Source: Candidatus Pandoraea novymonadis (GTDB taxonomy: Bacteria > Pseudomonadota > Gammaproteobacteria > Burkholderiales > Burkholderiaceae). From it: a DNA stretch of 64,000 nucleotides. Where the stretch lies: positions 620,001 to 684,000 of the forward strand of contig NZ_MUHY01000001.1 of NCBI RefSeq assembly GCF_003004665.1, read 5' to 3'. Each line of letters begins with the position of its first letter. Position 1 is the first letter of the stretch. This document shows positions 18,448-28,446 of the stretch, piece by piece. The notes beneath the pieces were generated by a model, which worked only from the letters and a program-made list of their open reading frames with translations, searched no databases and was not told the origin of the DNA. The translations under genes and the position numbers were made by a program.

Positions 18448-19889
18448 TGAGCATGAATCTCGCAACTCTATTATATCTATTGGCATCAATCTGTTTCATC
18501 CAAGCACTCAAGGGGTTATCTACTCCGAAGACAGCACGATGCGGTAATGTATTTGGCATGATAGGCATGTCGATTGCTGCGCTCACAACAATTATGCTCA
18601 TCCTCGAGTTACACAAGCTATCCAATAGTGATACCTCCGGTTTAATCCTCATCCTTTCAGGATTAGTTATCGGGGGCGGCATGGGATCATATTTAGCTCG
18701 TAAAGTCGAGATGACCAAGATGCCGGAGCTAGTCGCTGCTATGCACTCGCTAATTGGCTTGGCCGCAGTCTGCATTGCTATAGCTGCCGTGGCTGAACCT
18801 TCTGCATTAGGTATTGCTTCGTCTGTGGAAACTTCAATTCCAATGAGCAATAAAATCGAGTTATTCATCGGAACTTTTGTCGGTGCAATTACATTCTCTG
18901 GCTCAATCATCGCCTTTGGTAAACTCTCTGGACGCTACAAGTTTCGCTTGTTTCAAGGTGCACCTGTATTGTTCAGAGGACAACATATGGTTAACCTTAT
19001 ACTCGCCATCGGGATGATCAGCTTTGGAATAAGCTTCTGTCTGTCACAGAGCTGGCTTGCATTCTGCGTTATGGTGGGTATTGCATTCGTACTGGGGGTG
19101 TTAATTATCATCCCGATTGGCGGAGCGGATATGCCCGTAGTAATATCCATGCTGAACTCCTATTCTGGCTGGGCGGCTGCAGGCATAGGATTCTCACTTA
19201 ACAATCCAATGCTGATTATCTCGGGCTCACTCGTAGGCTCATCTGGGGCGATCCTTTCATACATTATGTGCCGTGCCATGAACCGTTCGTTCTTCAATGT
19301 ATTGATCGGCGGATTCGGCGCCACGATCGGAAATATTGCCGTTCACGGCAATTCACCGCAGCAACGTCCAGTTAAATCTGGCTCAGCAGATGACGCGGCA
19401 TTCCTAATGAGTAATGCTGAGTCCCTGATAATCGTCCCAGGCTATGGTTTAGCAGTCGCACGGGCACAGCATGCACTTAAAAAGCTTACAGACAAGCTCG
19501 TTGAAAAAGGAATCCAGGTACGTTATGCGATTCATCCCGTGGCAGGTCGTATGCCTGGCCATATGAATGTGCTCTTAGCCGAAGCAGAAGTACCCTACGA
19601 TCAAGTCTTCGAAATGGAGGAAATTAACGCAGAATTCTCACAAACAGATGTTGTGCTCGTCCTTGGAGCAAACGATGTCGTGAATCCAATAGCAAATGAT
19701 CCCCAATCCCCGATTGCGGGTATGCCAATACTCGAGGCTTACAAGGGGAAAAACGTCATCGTTAATAAACGGTCGATGGCGGCTGGTTATGCAGGACTAG
19801 ACAATGAATTGTTCTATCTTGATAAAACGATGATGGTATTTGGCGATGCCAAAAAAATCGTGGAAGATATGGTGAAGGCGGTAGATTGA
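18447..19889 (+). CDS. pntB: NAD(P) transhydrogenase subunit beta
   Basis: 480 residues. The N-terminal half has eight or nine transmembrane helices (domain II proton channel) and the C-terminal part is the NADP(H)-binding domain III. Diagnostic segments are GGADMPVVISMLNSYSGWAA in the membrane part, and VPGYGLAVARAQ and HPVAGRMPGHMNVLLAEA in the nucleotide part. It ends the pnt operon and is followed by a strong terminator at 19999-20041. It supplies NADPH for biosynthesis and thiol metabolism. Confidence 0.97.
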   Translation: MSMNLATLLYLLASICFIQALKGLSTPKTARCGNVFGMIGMSIAALTTIMLILELHKLSNSDTSGLILILSGLVIGGGMGSYLARKVEMTKMPELVAAMHSLIGLAAVCIAIAAVAEPSALGIASSVETSIPMSNKIELFIGTFVGAITFSGSIIAFGKLSGRYKFRLFQGAPVLFRGQHMVNLILAIGMISFGISFCLSQSWLAFCVMVGIAFVLGVLIIIPIGGADMPVVISMLNSYSGWAAAGIGFSLNNPMLIISGSLVGSSGAILSYIMCRAMNRSFFNVLIGGFGATIGNIAVHGNSPQQRPVKSGSADDAAFLMSNAESLIIVPGYGLAVARAQHALKKLTDKLVEKGIQVRYAIHPVAGRMPGHMNVLLAEAEVPYDQVFEMEEINAEFSQTDVVLVLGANDVVNPIANDPQSPIAGMPILEAYKGKNVIVNKRSMAAGYAGLDNELFYLDKTMMVFGDAKKIVEDMVKAVD

Positions 19890-19998
19890 CTTACTGTCAT
19901 ATAAAATGTAGTGAGTTCTTTTCCTCAGCCATACAAAAAATGAGACGGATCAATCAATAGTTTCGTTTCGTCTTACAATTCCGCCAGCAATGGTGTCC

Positions 19999-20041
19999 AA
20001 ATAAAAAAGACCGGTTAAGTTAATCCCGGTCTTTTTTATTT
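19999..20041. terminator. bidirectional terminator between pntB and rlmL
   Basis: A 16-bp stem (AAATAAAAAAGACCGG with its complement) around an 11-base loop, with A and T tracts on both flanks. It can therefore end transcription from pntB (plus) and from the convergent methyltransferase gene (minus). Confidence 0.88.
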
Positions 20042-20052
20042 GAAGCTGAAAA

Positions 20053-21354
20053 TCACAGGGCAAAATCCTCGCTTGCATAGCCAGCAGAATTTCCAAGCAC
20101 GTCCTTTTTCTTTTGCAAACGACCTGTGACCATATCAAAACGGAATAACCGGCATTCGAGAGCACCGTTGAACAACGGTGCTCTCCGTGATTCACGCAAA
20201 CGGAGTTGACCTGGCAAATTCATATCACTCGTTAAAAAAAATGCACTCCACCCCGAAAAATGATGCTTAAGCGTATCCCCAAATGTACGATAAAAATCTG
20301 CATCGAGAAAATCAATATGTGCACGCGCAAACCGCGCACCACCATCATTCATTTCGCGAGATGAACGGCGACCTCGTACTTCAATACGTTTTCCATAAGG
20401 TGGATTGGTAACCAGGATTCCAAAACCATCAACGGGTGGCTTGATATCACGAGCGTCAATTTGTTTCAAGCCAATCATATCACTGACTCCTGCACGCTCG
20501 AAGTTAGCGCGCGCTTTGATGAGCATATCACCAGAAATATCGCTACCAAAAATGTTACCAGGCAACCTGCGCGCACGTGCGTCACTTTCCGCATCCATCG
20601 CAGCAGCTTTCAACTCTTTCCATGCCGAAATATCCCAATGCTTCAATTTCTCAAATCCGAAACGACGATTTGCTCCCGGTGGTACTGACAGAAGAATCTG
20701 CGCCGCTTCAACCAGAAATGTCCCACTACCACACATCGGATCATAAAGAACCATCGATTCTGCGCTGTCCGCACGCCAACCCGCCAAACGTAGGATACCT
20801 GCCGCAAGATTTTCACGTAACGGTGCTGTACCCTTATTAAGTCGCCAACCTCGTTTGAACAATGCTTCACCCGACGTATCTATATAGATCGTCGTGTCTG
20901 TGGCTGTCAAAAAAACGAATACACGCACATCCGGTTTGAACCTATCAATGTTAGGACGCCTCCCAGTCCTCTCGCGGAAGCGATCACAAATGGCATCCTT
21001 GATCCGCAAGGTAACAAACTCTAAACTGTGTATGGACGTCTTAATACCAGTAACGTCAATGCGCAAAGCCTGTTCGTAAGAAAACCACTCTTCCCAAGGT
21101 TGAGTAGCAGCAAGATCATATATATCTTGCTCATTTTGGTAACTTTGTACGACAATCCGCAAAAATACCCGGTTCGCGATATGCGAATGAAAATTCGTTG
21201 CCATACCTGCAGCCCAACGGCCAGAAAAATGGACGCCACCTGGCACCTGCTTACCAACCGACAGTGTTACCTGATGACCCAACTCCGACAGCTCAGCGGC
21301 AAGCGCCTCCTCTAAACCACGTGGGCAAGAAGCGAAAAAATCAAAGGAACCCAT
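20053..21354 (-). CDS. rlmL: THUMP-domain 23S rRNA guanine-N2-methyltransferase (RlmL type)
   Basis: Predicted SAM-dependent RNA methyltransferase of 433 residues. An N-terminal THUMP region (about 45-155) binds RNA, followed by a Rossmann methyltransferase domain with YDPMCGSGTFLVEAA and the base-flipping motif VTNPPYGKR. It matches the first half of the E. coli RlmKL fusion, which makes m2G2445 of 23S rRNA, and lacks the second methyltransferase; single-domain forms are usual in betaproteobacteria. It is convergent with pntB across a shared terminator. Confidence 0.9.
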   Translation of the reverse strand: MGSFDFFASCPRGLEEALAAELSELGHQVTLSVGKQVPGGVHFSGRWAAGMATNFHSHIANRVFLRIVVQSYQNEQDIYDLAATQPWEEWFSYEQALRIDVTGIKTSIHSLEFVTLRIKDAICDRFRERTGRRPNIDRFKPDVRVFVFLTATDTTIYIDTSGEALFKRGWRLNKGTAPLRENLAAGILRLAGWRADSAESMVLYDPMCGSGTFLVEAAQILLSVPPGANRRFGFEKLKHWDISAWKELKAAAMDAESDARARRLPGNIFGSDISGDMLIKARANFERAGVSDMIGLKQIDARDIKPPVDGFGILVTNPPYGKRIEVRGRRSSREMNDGGARFARAHIDFLDADFYRTFGDTLKHHFSGWSAFFLTSDMNLPGQLRLRESRRAPLFNGALECRLFRFDMVTGRLQKKKDVLGNSAGYASEDFAL

Positions 21355-21441
21355 AAGATTATGTATACAATTGGTCGCGTAAGCGCTTTGGAAAATGATA
21401 AATAAAGCTTTATTTTATATATGCAGGGTGTTTGCTACGCT

Positions 21442-21858
21442 TCAAAACGGCTTTACCACAACCAAAATGACAACCACCAGTAAGACAAGAACTGGAAATT
21501 CATTAAAATAACGATACAATTGATGCGAGTATGTATTACCACCCGCCTCAAACTTGCGAAGCAAACGACCACAAGCATGATGATAACCAAGCAATAACAC
21601 TACCAAGAGCAATTTCACGTGCATCCAATTGCTCGCACGGCCAATGCCATAATATATCCAAAGAATCAGTCCAAAAATTAGAGCAGGTACCGCAAGCAAC
21701 GTCATAAACTGATAAAGCTTACGAGCCATCAGCAAAAGCCGATTCTTGGATATTTGATTCTTTTCCATTGCCAAATTGACGAAAAAACGCGGCAAATAGA
21801 AAAGACCTGCGAACCATGAGATAACAAAAACAATGTGGAAGGCTTTGATCCAAAACAT
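21442..21858 (-). CDS. hemJ: protoporphyrinogen IX oxidase HemJ
   Basis: Small inner-membrane protein of 138 residues with four predicted helices. It matches the HemJ/UPF0093 family, which oxidises protoporphyrinogen IX to protoporphyrin IX in heme synthesis. The N-terminus MFWIKAFHIVFVISWFAGLF carries the conserved His and aromatic pattern, and YLPRFFVNLAM follows. It lies 87 bases upstream of rlmL on the same strand. Retention agrees with a respiring cell that makes heme. Confidence 0.88.
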   Translation of the reverse strand: MFWIKAFHIVFVISWFAGLFYLPRFFVNLAMEKNQISKNRLLLMARKLYQFMTLLAVPALIFGLILWIYYGIGRASNWMHVKLLLVVLLLGYHHACGRLLRKFEAGGNTYSHQLYRYFNEFPVLVLLVVVILVVVKPF

Positions 21859-22053
21859 AGCAACGAAGTCTTCTTAATGAGAATTTAAAAGAATGAATTT
21901 AAAAGATCCTAACCAGCGTATTCGGCTGATATGACAAACTATCTAACAGCATCCAGTCCTTCGGACACAACAATATCTCGCAAGTATATGCCAGAATACA
22001 CATATGCAATGCCTTAATTCAGAGTACATGCAACAACTCTTACCTCTCACAAC

Positions 22054-22596
22054 ATGAAAATATTAGGTATCGATCCGGGGCTGAGAGTAACAGGCTTCGG
22101 TATTCTTGAGAAACATGGCACTCGTCTGAAATATGTAACGAGCGGGGTGATTCGTTCTGGTGAAGGAACACTATCTGAACGTCTAAAAGTCATCTTCACA
22201 AATATTAGCGAGTTAGTTACCTTACATCGCCCTCATCAGGCTGCTATCGAAAAAGTTTTCCTTAATGTCAATCCAAAATCAACACTTTTACTCGGACAAG
22301 CTCGCGGTGTAGCTATGTGTGCTCTTGCCGTCGGTGGACTTCCAATCTTTGAGTACACTGCTTTGCAGCTAAAAAAAGCTACTGTTGGTCACGGTCAAGC
22401 TCAAAAAATCCAGGTACAGGAAATGGTGATGCGACTGCTAATGTTATCCGATATACCAAGCGTAGATGCTGCTGATGCCCTCGGCGTCGCCATCTGTCAC
22501 GCACACAGTAGTGACTGCCTTACAGCCTTGAGTGGTTTCTCTCTAACACTCGCTCACAAGGGTCTGCACATGCGACGTGGCCGATTGATTGGATAA
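22054..22596 (+). CDS. ruvC: Holliday junction endonuclease RuvC
   Basis: Resolves Holliday junctions; 180 residues. The four acidic catalytic positions are visible: Asp7 in [12 protein letters not shown], Glu in [10 protein letters not shown], and two Asp in [15 protein letters not shown]. It lies 78 bases before ruvB on the same strand. The ruvA gene that normally lies between them is absent. Confidence 0.96.
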   Translation: MKILGIDPGLRVTGFGILEKHGTRLKYVTSGVIRSGEGTLSERLKVIFTNISELVTLHRPHQAAIEKVFLNVNPKSTLLLGQARGVAMCALAVGGLPIFEYTALQLKKATVGHGQAQKIQVQEMVMRLLMLSDIPSVDAADALGVAICHAHSSDCLTALSGFSLTLAHKGLHMRRGRLIG

Positions 22597-22674
22597 GTCA
22601 ATCAAAGTCAAATACCTCTACCTCTATAACCCACGAATAACTCCAAAAGATTCCGAAAGCGCTACAATGGAAAC

Positions 22675-23712
22675 ATGATTGAAACTGATAAATTCTCTAA
22701 CGAGCGTGTCGTCTCACCTACACAATCCTCACCACGCAGCGAAGAAGCGTTCGAGCGAGCATTGCGCCCAAAAATGCTGGATGAGTATATCGGCCAAACC
22801 AAAATTCGCGAACAGCTCGAAATTTTTATCACTGCCGCCAAAAATAGGTCTGAACCGCTCGACCACGTACTTCTATTTGGTCCCCCAGGGCTAGGGAAAA
22901 CTACGCTAGCTCATATCGTGGCACGAGAAATGGGTGTCCAGTTGCGTCAAACTTCCGGCCCCGTACTCGAACGACCTGGTGACTTAGCTGCCATTCTGAC
23001 CAATCTCGAAGCCAACGACGTGCTATTCATCGACGAGATCCACCGCCTCTCACCTGTCGTCGAGGAAATTCTGTACCCTGCGCTTGAAGATTACCAGATC
23101 GATATTATGATTGGCGAAGGGCCCGCCGCCAGAAGCGTCAAGCTAGATTTACAGCCCTTCACACTGGTAGGCGCAACAACTCGCGCAGGCATGCTAACCA
23201 ATCCGCTTCGGGACCGTTTTGGCATCATCGCACGACTCGAATTTTATTCGACAGAGGAGCTCACACACATCGTGAAACGCACAGCCAATCTAATGGGCGC
23301 CGTCATCGCAGACGACGGCGCTGCCGAGATTGCCAGACGTGCCCGCTGCACACCACGAATCGCCAATCGGCTCCTACGACGCGTCCGCGACTACGCTGAA
23401 GTCAAGTCGAATGGAATCATTACCGCCAACATATCGAATGCAGCCCTGTCAATACTAGATGTCGATGCTGTCGGTTTGGACCTAATGGACCAAAAACTGC
23501 TCGAAGCTGTGCTTTATAAATTTGATGGCGGTCCCGTCGGAGTCGACAACCTCGCTGCCGCTATCGGTGAAGTAAGAGACACCATCGAAGACATCATTGA
23601 ACCGTATCTGATCCAACAAGGATTTCTTCAACGCACACCTCGCGGACGCATCGCCACACAACTCGCTTACAGCCACTTTGGTCTCCCGACACCCAATACA
23701 GGTCTCCTTTGA
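22675..23712 (+). CDS. ruvB: Holliday junction branch-migration ATPase RuvB
   Basis: Hexameric AAA+ motor that drives branch migration; 345 residues. It shows Walker [12 protein letters not shown], Walker [11 protein letters not shown], sensor [10 protein letters not shown] and the C-terminal winged-helix DNA-binding domain ([18 protein letters not shown]). All ATPase motifs are intact. In known systems RuvB is loaded on the junction by RuvA, whose gene is missing from this locus. Confidence 0.97.
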   Translation: MIETDKFSNERVVSPTQSSPRSEEAFERALRPKMLDEYIGQTKIREQLEIFITAAKNRSEPLDHVLLFGPPGLGKTTLAHIVAREMGVQLRQTSGPVLERPGDLAAILTNLEANDVLFIDEIHRLSPVVEEILYPALEDYQIDIMIGEGPAARSVKLDLQPFTLVGATTRAGMLTNPLRDRFGIIARLEFYSTEELTHIVKRTANLMGAVIADDGAAEIARRARCTPRIANRLLRRVRDYAEVKSNGIITANISNAALSILDVDAVGLDLMDQKLLEAVLYKFDGGPVGVDNLAAAIGEVRDTIEDIIEPYLIQQGFLQRTPRGRIATQLAYSHFGLPTPNTGLL

Positions 23713-23797
23713 GCCAATGGAGATAAAATCGAGAAACATGAAAACGGTACTGCCAAAAAAACACTATACACCATCTTTTTAACTCAAAAATTAGAAA

Positions 23798-24433
23798 TTA
23801 CCTAACTAAACGAGGGTTGAGTGTATAAGTCCCGGTAATCGATGCTTCCGCCAACACATGAGATTTAATTGAACTATACACCTGATGTCCGTCAAAGCTC
23901 CCTGATAACAACACTTTCGGAATATTGAGTGCATACAGGGTGAAGACGTAATGATGAATCCGCGCATCATTCCAGGGTGGGCATGGACCATCGTAACCAT
24001 AGTAGCTACCCTGCATTGACTGATCACCAGAGAATCTAAACCAATTGGTGAAGTCGTTAGTACCATGTCGCAAACCATCGAGCGCTTCCGGACCAAACTT
24101 GCCGCGCGGCGTAACCCCTTGACTATGACTAGCCGCCGCAATTTCGCTGACAGTAAGTGGCACATCAACAAGTACCCAATGTAAGAAAGTCACTCGCGGC
24201 AAATCCAACGGAATTTCACATCCTTCCCGATTCATATCATCACCATGAGTCGGGGCATCAACATCACGACAGATGATGACAAAAGATTGAGTACCTGATG
24301 GCGCATCTTCCCATGCTAGATGCGGATTCTTATTACTCGACAAAACAACATGCCCATCAATATCTAGTTTAAAGAAAGCAAATTCTGTCGAAATTACGCC
24401 ATTATCAACGAATGAATTACTCCAAAGTTTCAT
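23798..24433 (-). CDS. YbhB/YbcL family (PEBP-like) protein
   Basis: 211-residue member of the phosphatidylethanolamine-binding / Raf-kinase-inhibitor-like family. Family signatures are NPHLAWEDAPSGTQSFVIICRD, THWVLVD-like FLHWVLVDVP, and YGYDGPCPPWNDARIHHYVFTLYAL. The start was set at the ATG giving MKLWSNSF, as in Burkholderia homologues; upstream ATGs would add 66 unrelated residues. The bacterial function is not established; it is a probable small-ligand-binding protein. It is convergent with ruvB and downstream of tyrS. Confidence 0.9.
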   Translation of the reverse strand: MKLWSNSFVDNGVISTEFAFFKLDIDGHVVLSSNKNPHLAWEDAPSGTQSFVIICRDVDAPTHGDDMNREGCEIPLDLPRVTFLHWVLVDVPLTVSEIAAASHSQGVTPRGKFGPEALDGLRHGTNDFTNWFRFSGDQSMQGSYYGYDGPCPPWNDARIHHYVFTLYALNIPKVLLSGSFDGHQVYSSIKSHVLAEASITGTYTLNPRLVR

Positions 24434-24726
24434 CAGATTTTCCCCATTCAAAATATCAAAAATAGATAAATATATGTATGCACCCACGGCACGAGTGAAA
24501 CTGAAAATATACATAAAAATTTCATTTCTAGTATCGGGCGAGCAACTGAGGTACAGGCAAAAAGTGAGTCTTAGACATCTGTAGGACAGCAATAAAAATA
24601 TCCTGGACAGAAGACAATAGACCTGAATCAAAGGTTATCCTAGCCAAATCTCACAGAAGACATACTCGTACAATCGCTAATATCTACATGGTTAGACGAA
24701 ATACAGGAATGCAAATCAAATTGATT

Positions 24727-25968
24727 TTATAGCAGAGTAACGCGCACAAACTTCCGTTTACCAACCTGCACGACGTAAGTCCCAGTATCAAGTTTAAGTC
24801 CCTTATCCAAAATTTGAGTGCCGTTTACTCGGACACCGCCTTGTTCAAGGTTACGCATAGCCTCAGATGTCGAAGGAGCCAGTCCAGAGTGCTTGACAAC
24901 TTGCGCAATGGCCATGGGAACCCCCACGATATGAACCTCGGGTATATCATCTGGAATACAGCCACGAGCACGATTATTGAAGTCTTCCAATGCACGTTCT
25001 GCATGAGATTGCGAATGAAATCTTCCGACAATTTCCTGTGCTAACAGAACTTTCACGTCCTTGGGATTCACTCCAGATTCGACAGATTTCATCAATAAGG
25101 CAATTTCATCCATCGATCGGCAAGACAGCAGCTCGTAATAGCTCCACATTAGATCATCTGAGATACTCATCAATTTACCAAACATCTCCTCAGGTTTCTC
25201 AGTGATACCGATATAATTACCTTTAGACTTCGACATCTTCTCGACACCATCCAGTCCTTGAAGAAGCGGCATCGTCAATATGGATTGGGGCACTTGACCA
25301 TACTGCTTCTGCAGTTCACGGCCAACCAAAAGATTAAATTTTTGGTCTGTTCCGCCTAGTTCCAAATCCGATTCCAACACAACAGAATCATAGCCCTGCA
25401 TCAGGGGATACAGAAATTCGTGAATTGCGATCGGCATCCCTGATTGAAATCGATTGGTAAAGTCGTCCCGTTCGAGCATACGTGCCATAGTGTAGCGGGA
25501 AGCGAGCTTGATCATACCATCTGCACCAAGCTTCATTAACCACTCACTATTGTAGCGAATTTCCGTTTTTTCTCGATCAAGAATAAGCGATGCCTGTTCA
25601 AAATATGTTCTAGCATTCTCTCGAATCTGATCCTGCGTGAGTGGAGGGCGCATACTATTACGACCAGATGGATCACCAATTAGTGCCGTGAAATCTCCGA
25701 TGAGAAAAATCACAGTGTGTCCAAGCTCTTGGAGCTGACGCAGCTTGTTAAGCACCACCATATGACCGATATGAATATCTTGCGCTGTGGGGTCAAGTCC
25801 TAACTTGATTCGCAAAGGCTTACCTGTCGCTTCACTCCATGCCAGCTTCTGCAAAAAATGCTCTTCCAGCAGCAGTTCGCTGCAGCCTCGTTTAACCAAA
25901 GCCAACGCCGCCTGAACAGTATCGGTCACAGGAAAGAGTTTTTCATAGATTAGGTTTTCTTTTTTCAT
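24727..25968 (-). CDS. tyrS: tyrosyl-tRNA synthetase
   Basis: Class I synthetase charging tRNA-Tyr. From the ATG at 25968 it is 413 residues, the usual length in the family; an in-frame ATG at 25986 adds six. It has the HIGH motif in PTAQDIHIGHMVVLNK and KMSKS in GVEKMSKSKGNYIG. A C-terminal S4 RNA-binding domain (about 345-413) follows. It is divergent from the M23 peptidase gene, an arrangement known from Burkholderia. Confidence 0.97.
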   Translation of the reverse strand: MKKENLIYEKLFPVTDTVQAALALVKRGCSELLLEEHFLQKLAWSEATGKPLRIKLGLDPTAQDIHIGHMVVLNKLRQLQELGHTVIFLIGDFTALIGDPSGRNSMRPPLTQDQIRENARTYFEQASLILDREKTEIRYNSEWLMKLGADGMIKLASRYTMARMLERDDFTNRFQSGMPIAIHEFLYPLMQGYDSVVLESDLELGGTDQKFNLLVGRELQKQYGQVPQSILTMPLLQGLDGVEKMSKSKGNYIGITEKPEEMFGKLMSISDDLMWSYYELLSCRSMDEIALLMKSVESGVNPKDVKVLLAQEIVGRFHSQSHAERALEDFNNRARGCIPDDIPEVHIVGVPMAIAQVVKHSGLAPSTSEAMRNLEQGGVRVNGTQILDKGLKLDTGTYVVQVGKRKFVRVTLL

Positions 25969-26028
25969 TGTGATATTTCTGTCCATTCGACATCAAGAGC
26001 ATTCCAAATCAGGAGTACGCAACAATTT

Positions 26029-26037
26029 TGTTATAAT
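26029..26037 (+). promoter_or_regulatory. extended -10 promoter of the M23 peptidase gene
   Basis: TGTTATAAT combines a TG extension with a perfect TATAAT, about 115 bases before the predicted start. The -35 region is poor. It lies in the divergent tyrS/peptidase spacer. Confidence 0.45.
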
Positions 26038-26153
26038 CTCTTTCAACTCTTGGATCGGCCGAAAATAATGTCACACTTAGAAGTGCAAAAAAAATCTAAG
26101 TGGACGATACTTTTTCCGATACTTTTTCAACCAGTTGCTCAGAATTTTACGTG

Positions 26154-27527
26154 ATGTATACTAACCTCCGTGATTTTTTTGTACGCGAACTGCTGATTTT
26201 GATCGATCCCACCCAATCCGAGCACCAAAAACGCAAGGTGCAAATCGTGGCGACGGTCAGCTTTGCCTTAACGTTGTTGGGAATAGTCACCTTGTTTAAC
26301 GTAGCACCCATGGTACCGAATTCTTCCCATGCTGCTGCAAGCACAAACCTGCCATTGCGATTTCCCAGCCTGGCCAAACAGCAAATCGACGCACAAACCG
26401 AGACCTTCATTCATCAAATCGCTGTGCGGCGAGGTGAGACGCTCAATGATATCTTGGCGCGTTTGTCTGTTAACGATAATGCTGCTCAACGATTCATCCG
26501 TAACAATGTCGTCGCGCGGCGCCTCGTTGGCACAACTGCCGGACGAGTAATACAAGCCAAGACCGATAAAAATGGTCACCTTATATCACTTTCAAGTATC
26601 CCACCAAATGGGGCATCAAATGCTAAAAAATTGGTGCTAGAACGCAACGATACGGGTGTTTTCCACGCACGCATTGATAGGTTGCTAAACAATAATAGCG
26701 ACTGGGCAATGTGCTCAGTCGCCGTTGACAATAATTTTTTCAATGCAATGAGGGATGCGGGCGTACCAGACACAGTAGTTACTCAAATAGTCAACATTTT
26801 CTCTGGGGTGATCAACTTCGAGAAAGAAGTTGGGCCTGGCGATTATTTTAACCTTATATACGAAAATACAATGCAGCAAGATCGCACTGCAGAAGCCGGT
26901 CGTCTACTGGCCATCGAATTCGTAAATCGAGGTAAAACGCATCAAGCAATCTGGTACACAGAGCCAGACGGTAATAGTGAAGGTTCATACTATGGCTTCG
27001 ATGGCCGCAAGTTGAATCAAGTTTTCCTACGCACACCTGTCGAATTTTCGAGAATTTCATCCACCTTTGGTGGACGTGAACATCCACTTGCCCGTCAGTG
27101 GAAACAGCATCAAGGTGTCGATCTTGCGGCTCCCACTGGCACGTGTGTGTTTGCTGCCGGTGATGGGGTGGTAAACTTCGTAGGCAGAAAAAATGGTTAT
27201 GGCAACATCGTCATGATAAATCATCACAGTGATTATCAAACACGTTATGCTCATTTGTCGGCCTTTAGCCCCAAAGTTCGAACTGGCACACGTGTAACAC
27301 AAGGCCAAATCATTGGGTACATAGGACAAACTGGCTGGGCCACTGGCCCTCATCTGCATTATGAACTACGCCACAAAGGCAAACCGCACAACCCTTTCTC
27401 AAAAAACATAGCAGCCGTAGCCCCGTTATCAGGACATCGCCTTAAACTTTTCGATATGTATACAGAAAATTTACTCAAATACATCAACCTAATGCGCGCG
27501 CTAAAAGTTACAAAAAAACGAGACTAA
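26154..27527 (+). CDS. M23-family murein endopeptidase (MepM-like)
   Basis: Zinc peptidase predicted to cut peptidoglycan cross-links in the periplasm; 457 residues from the ATG at 26154. One N-terminal transmembrane anchor (about residues 25-50) is followed by an OapA/LysM-like region (IAVRRGETLNDILARL). The C-terminal LytM domain carries zinc ligands in HQGVDLAAP and HLHYELRHKG, plus GGREHPLARQWKQHQG. A GTG at 26100 would extend it by 18 residues and is less likely. The tyrS neighbour is conserved; the anmK gene often found downstream is absent. Confidence 0.93.
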   Translation: MYTNLRDFFVRELLILIDPTQSEHQKRKVQIVATVSFALTLLGIVTLFNVAPMVPNSSHAAASTNLPLRFPSLAKQQIDAQTETFIHQIAVRRGETLNDILARLSVNDNAAQRFIRNNVVARRLVGTTAGRVIQAKTDKNGHLISLSSIPPNGASNAKKLVLERNDTGVFHARIDRLLNNNSDWAMCSVAVDNNFFNAMRDAGVPDTVVTQIVNIFSGVINFEKEVGPGDYFNLIYENTMQQDRTAEAGRLLAIEFVNRGKTHQAIWYTEPDGNSEGSYYGFDGRKLNQVFLRTPVEFSRISSTFGGREHPLARQWKQHQGVDLAAPTGTCVFAAGDGVVNFVGRKNGYGNIVMINHHSDYQTRYAHLSAFSPKVRTGTRVTQGQIIGYIGQTGWATGPHLHYELRHKGKPHNPFSKNIAAVAPLSGHRLKLFDMYTENLLKYINLMRALKVTKKRD

Positions 27528-27983
27528 CACCCATCTCCCTAGAACGGGTGCACGAATATTTATCGATATGAGCAAATTCGATTATCCTCCGACTAAAGTA
27601 GTCCTCCACACTTTTTTCAGTCTGCTATCTCAATCGAGAGTCTATGGCAGCTAGGCGTTTTGATTTTTAAATCTTTCCATGGCTTCTGACTTATAGATAT
27701 CAATCTACGTAATCGAGAAGCCCCAGGCATATCTCTCACTTGAAGTTGCAGTCATCTATTGCTATAGACAATGGAATAATAAAGGGATAGCAAGTCGAAT
27801 AAAAAACCTCGCTTCCATAATGGAAAACTTTAGTTTTTATTTTTACACATTGCTTTACCACCTCATTTATCACTCAGTTATTTTTTAATCTGCTTCAACC
27901 AGTAAGAAGTCAAAAGAATTTGATTGATGAAAAATAAGGATTGAATACCCCACACAAAGGCATCTAAAAAAAGTGTTTCCTAA
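27528..27983. other. non-coding gap between M23 peptidase and erpA
   Basis: 456 bases between convergent genes with no recognisable frame. Burkholderia genomes usually carry anmK (anhydro-MurNAc kinase) here. I could not align any fragment to it. Confidence 0.55.
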
Positions 27984-28346
27984 TTAGACCGAAAATGAAG
28001 AACCGCAACCACAGGTTGTAGAAGCATTCGGATTCTTGATAATGAATTGTGCACCATTAATATCTTCCTTATAGTCAATTTCTGCTCCTACCAAATACTG
28101 GTAACTCATAGCGTCAATGACCAAGGAAACTCCATTCTTATCAACAACAGTATCATCTTCGTTGATATCTTCATCGAATGTAAAACCATACTGAAAACCC
28201 GAACATCCACCACCTTGAATAAAAACACGTAACTTAAGTTCAGGATTCCCCTCTTCTTCAATTAAATGCTTGACACTGTGAGCTGCACTGTCTGTAAACA
28301 CAATCGGAATTTCACCAACAGTTGCCTCAATAGATACATCCATCAT
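27984..28346 (-). CDS. erpA: iron-sulfur cluster insertion protein ErpA
   Basis: A-type carrier that delivers [4Fe-4S] clusters to apoproteins; about 120 residues. The three cluster-binding cysteines are in [11 protein letters not shown] and TTCGCGSSF at the very C-terminus. GGAG lies five bases before the ATG at 28346 (MMDVSI), so I prefer it to the ATG at 28373. It is downstream of argC on the same strand, as in Burkholderia. Confidence 0.95.
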   Translation of the reverse strand: MMDVSIEATVGEIPIVFTDSAAHSVKHLIEEEGNPELKLRVFIQGGGCSGFQYGFTFDEDINEDDTVVDKNGVSLVIDAMSYQYLVGAEIDYKEDINGAQFIIKNPNASTTCGCGSSFSV

Positions 28347-28446
28347 CTCTTCTCCAGTTCCATACGATATCATTCAAAAATGATAAATCATACACCTTAA
28401 AATCAAGGAGAACACGCGTATCAACACCCTTATTGAGGGCAAAATT

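Noticed and set aside
24434-24631. 66-codon hydrophobic extension of the YbhB-type protein, resembling a signal sequence
   Set aside because: Homologues begin at MKLW; the extension is AT-rich spacer that happens to be open.
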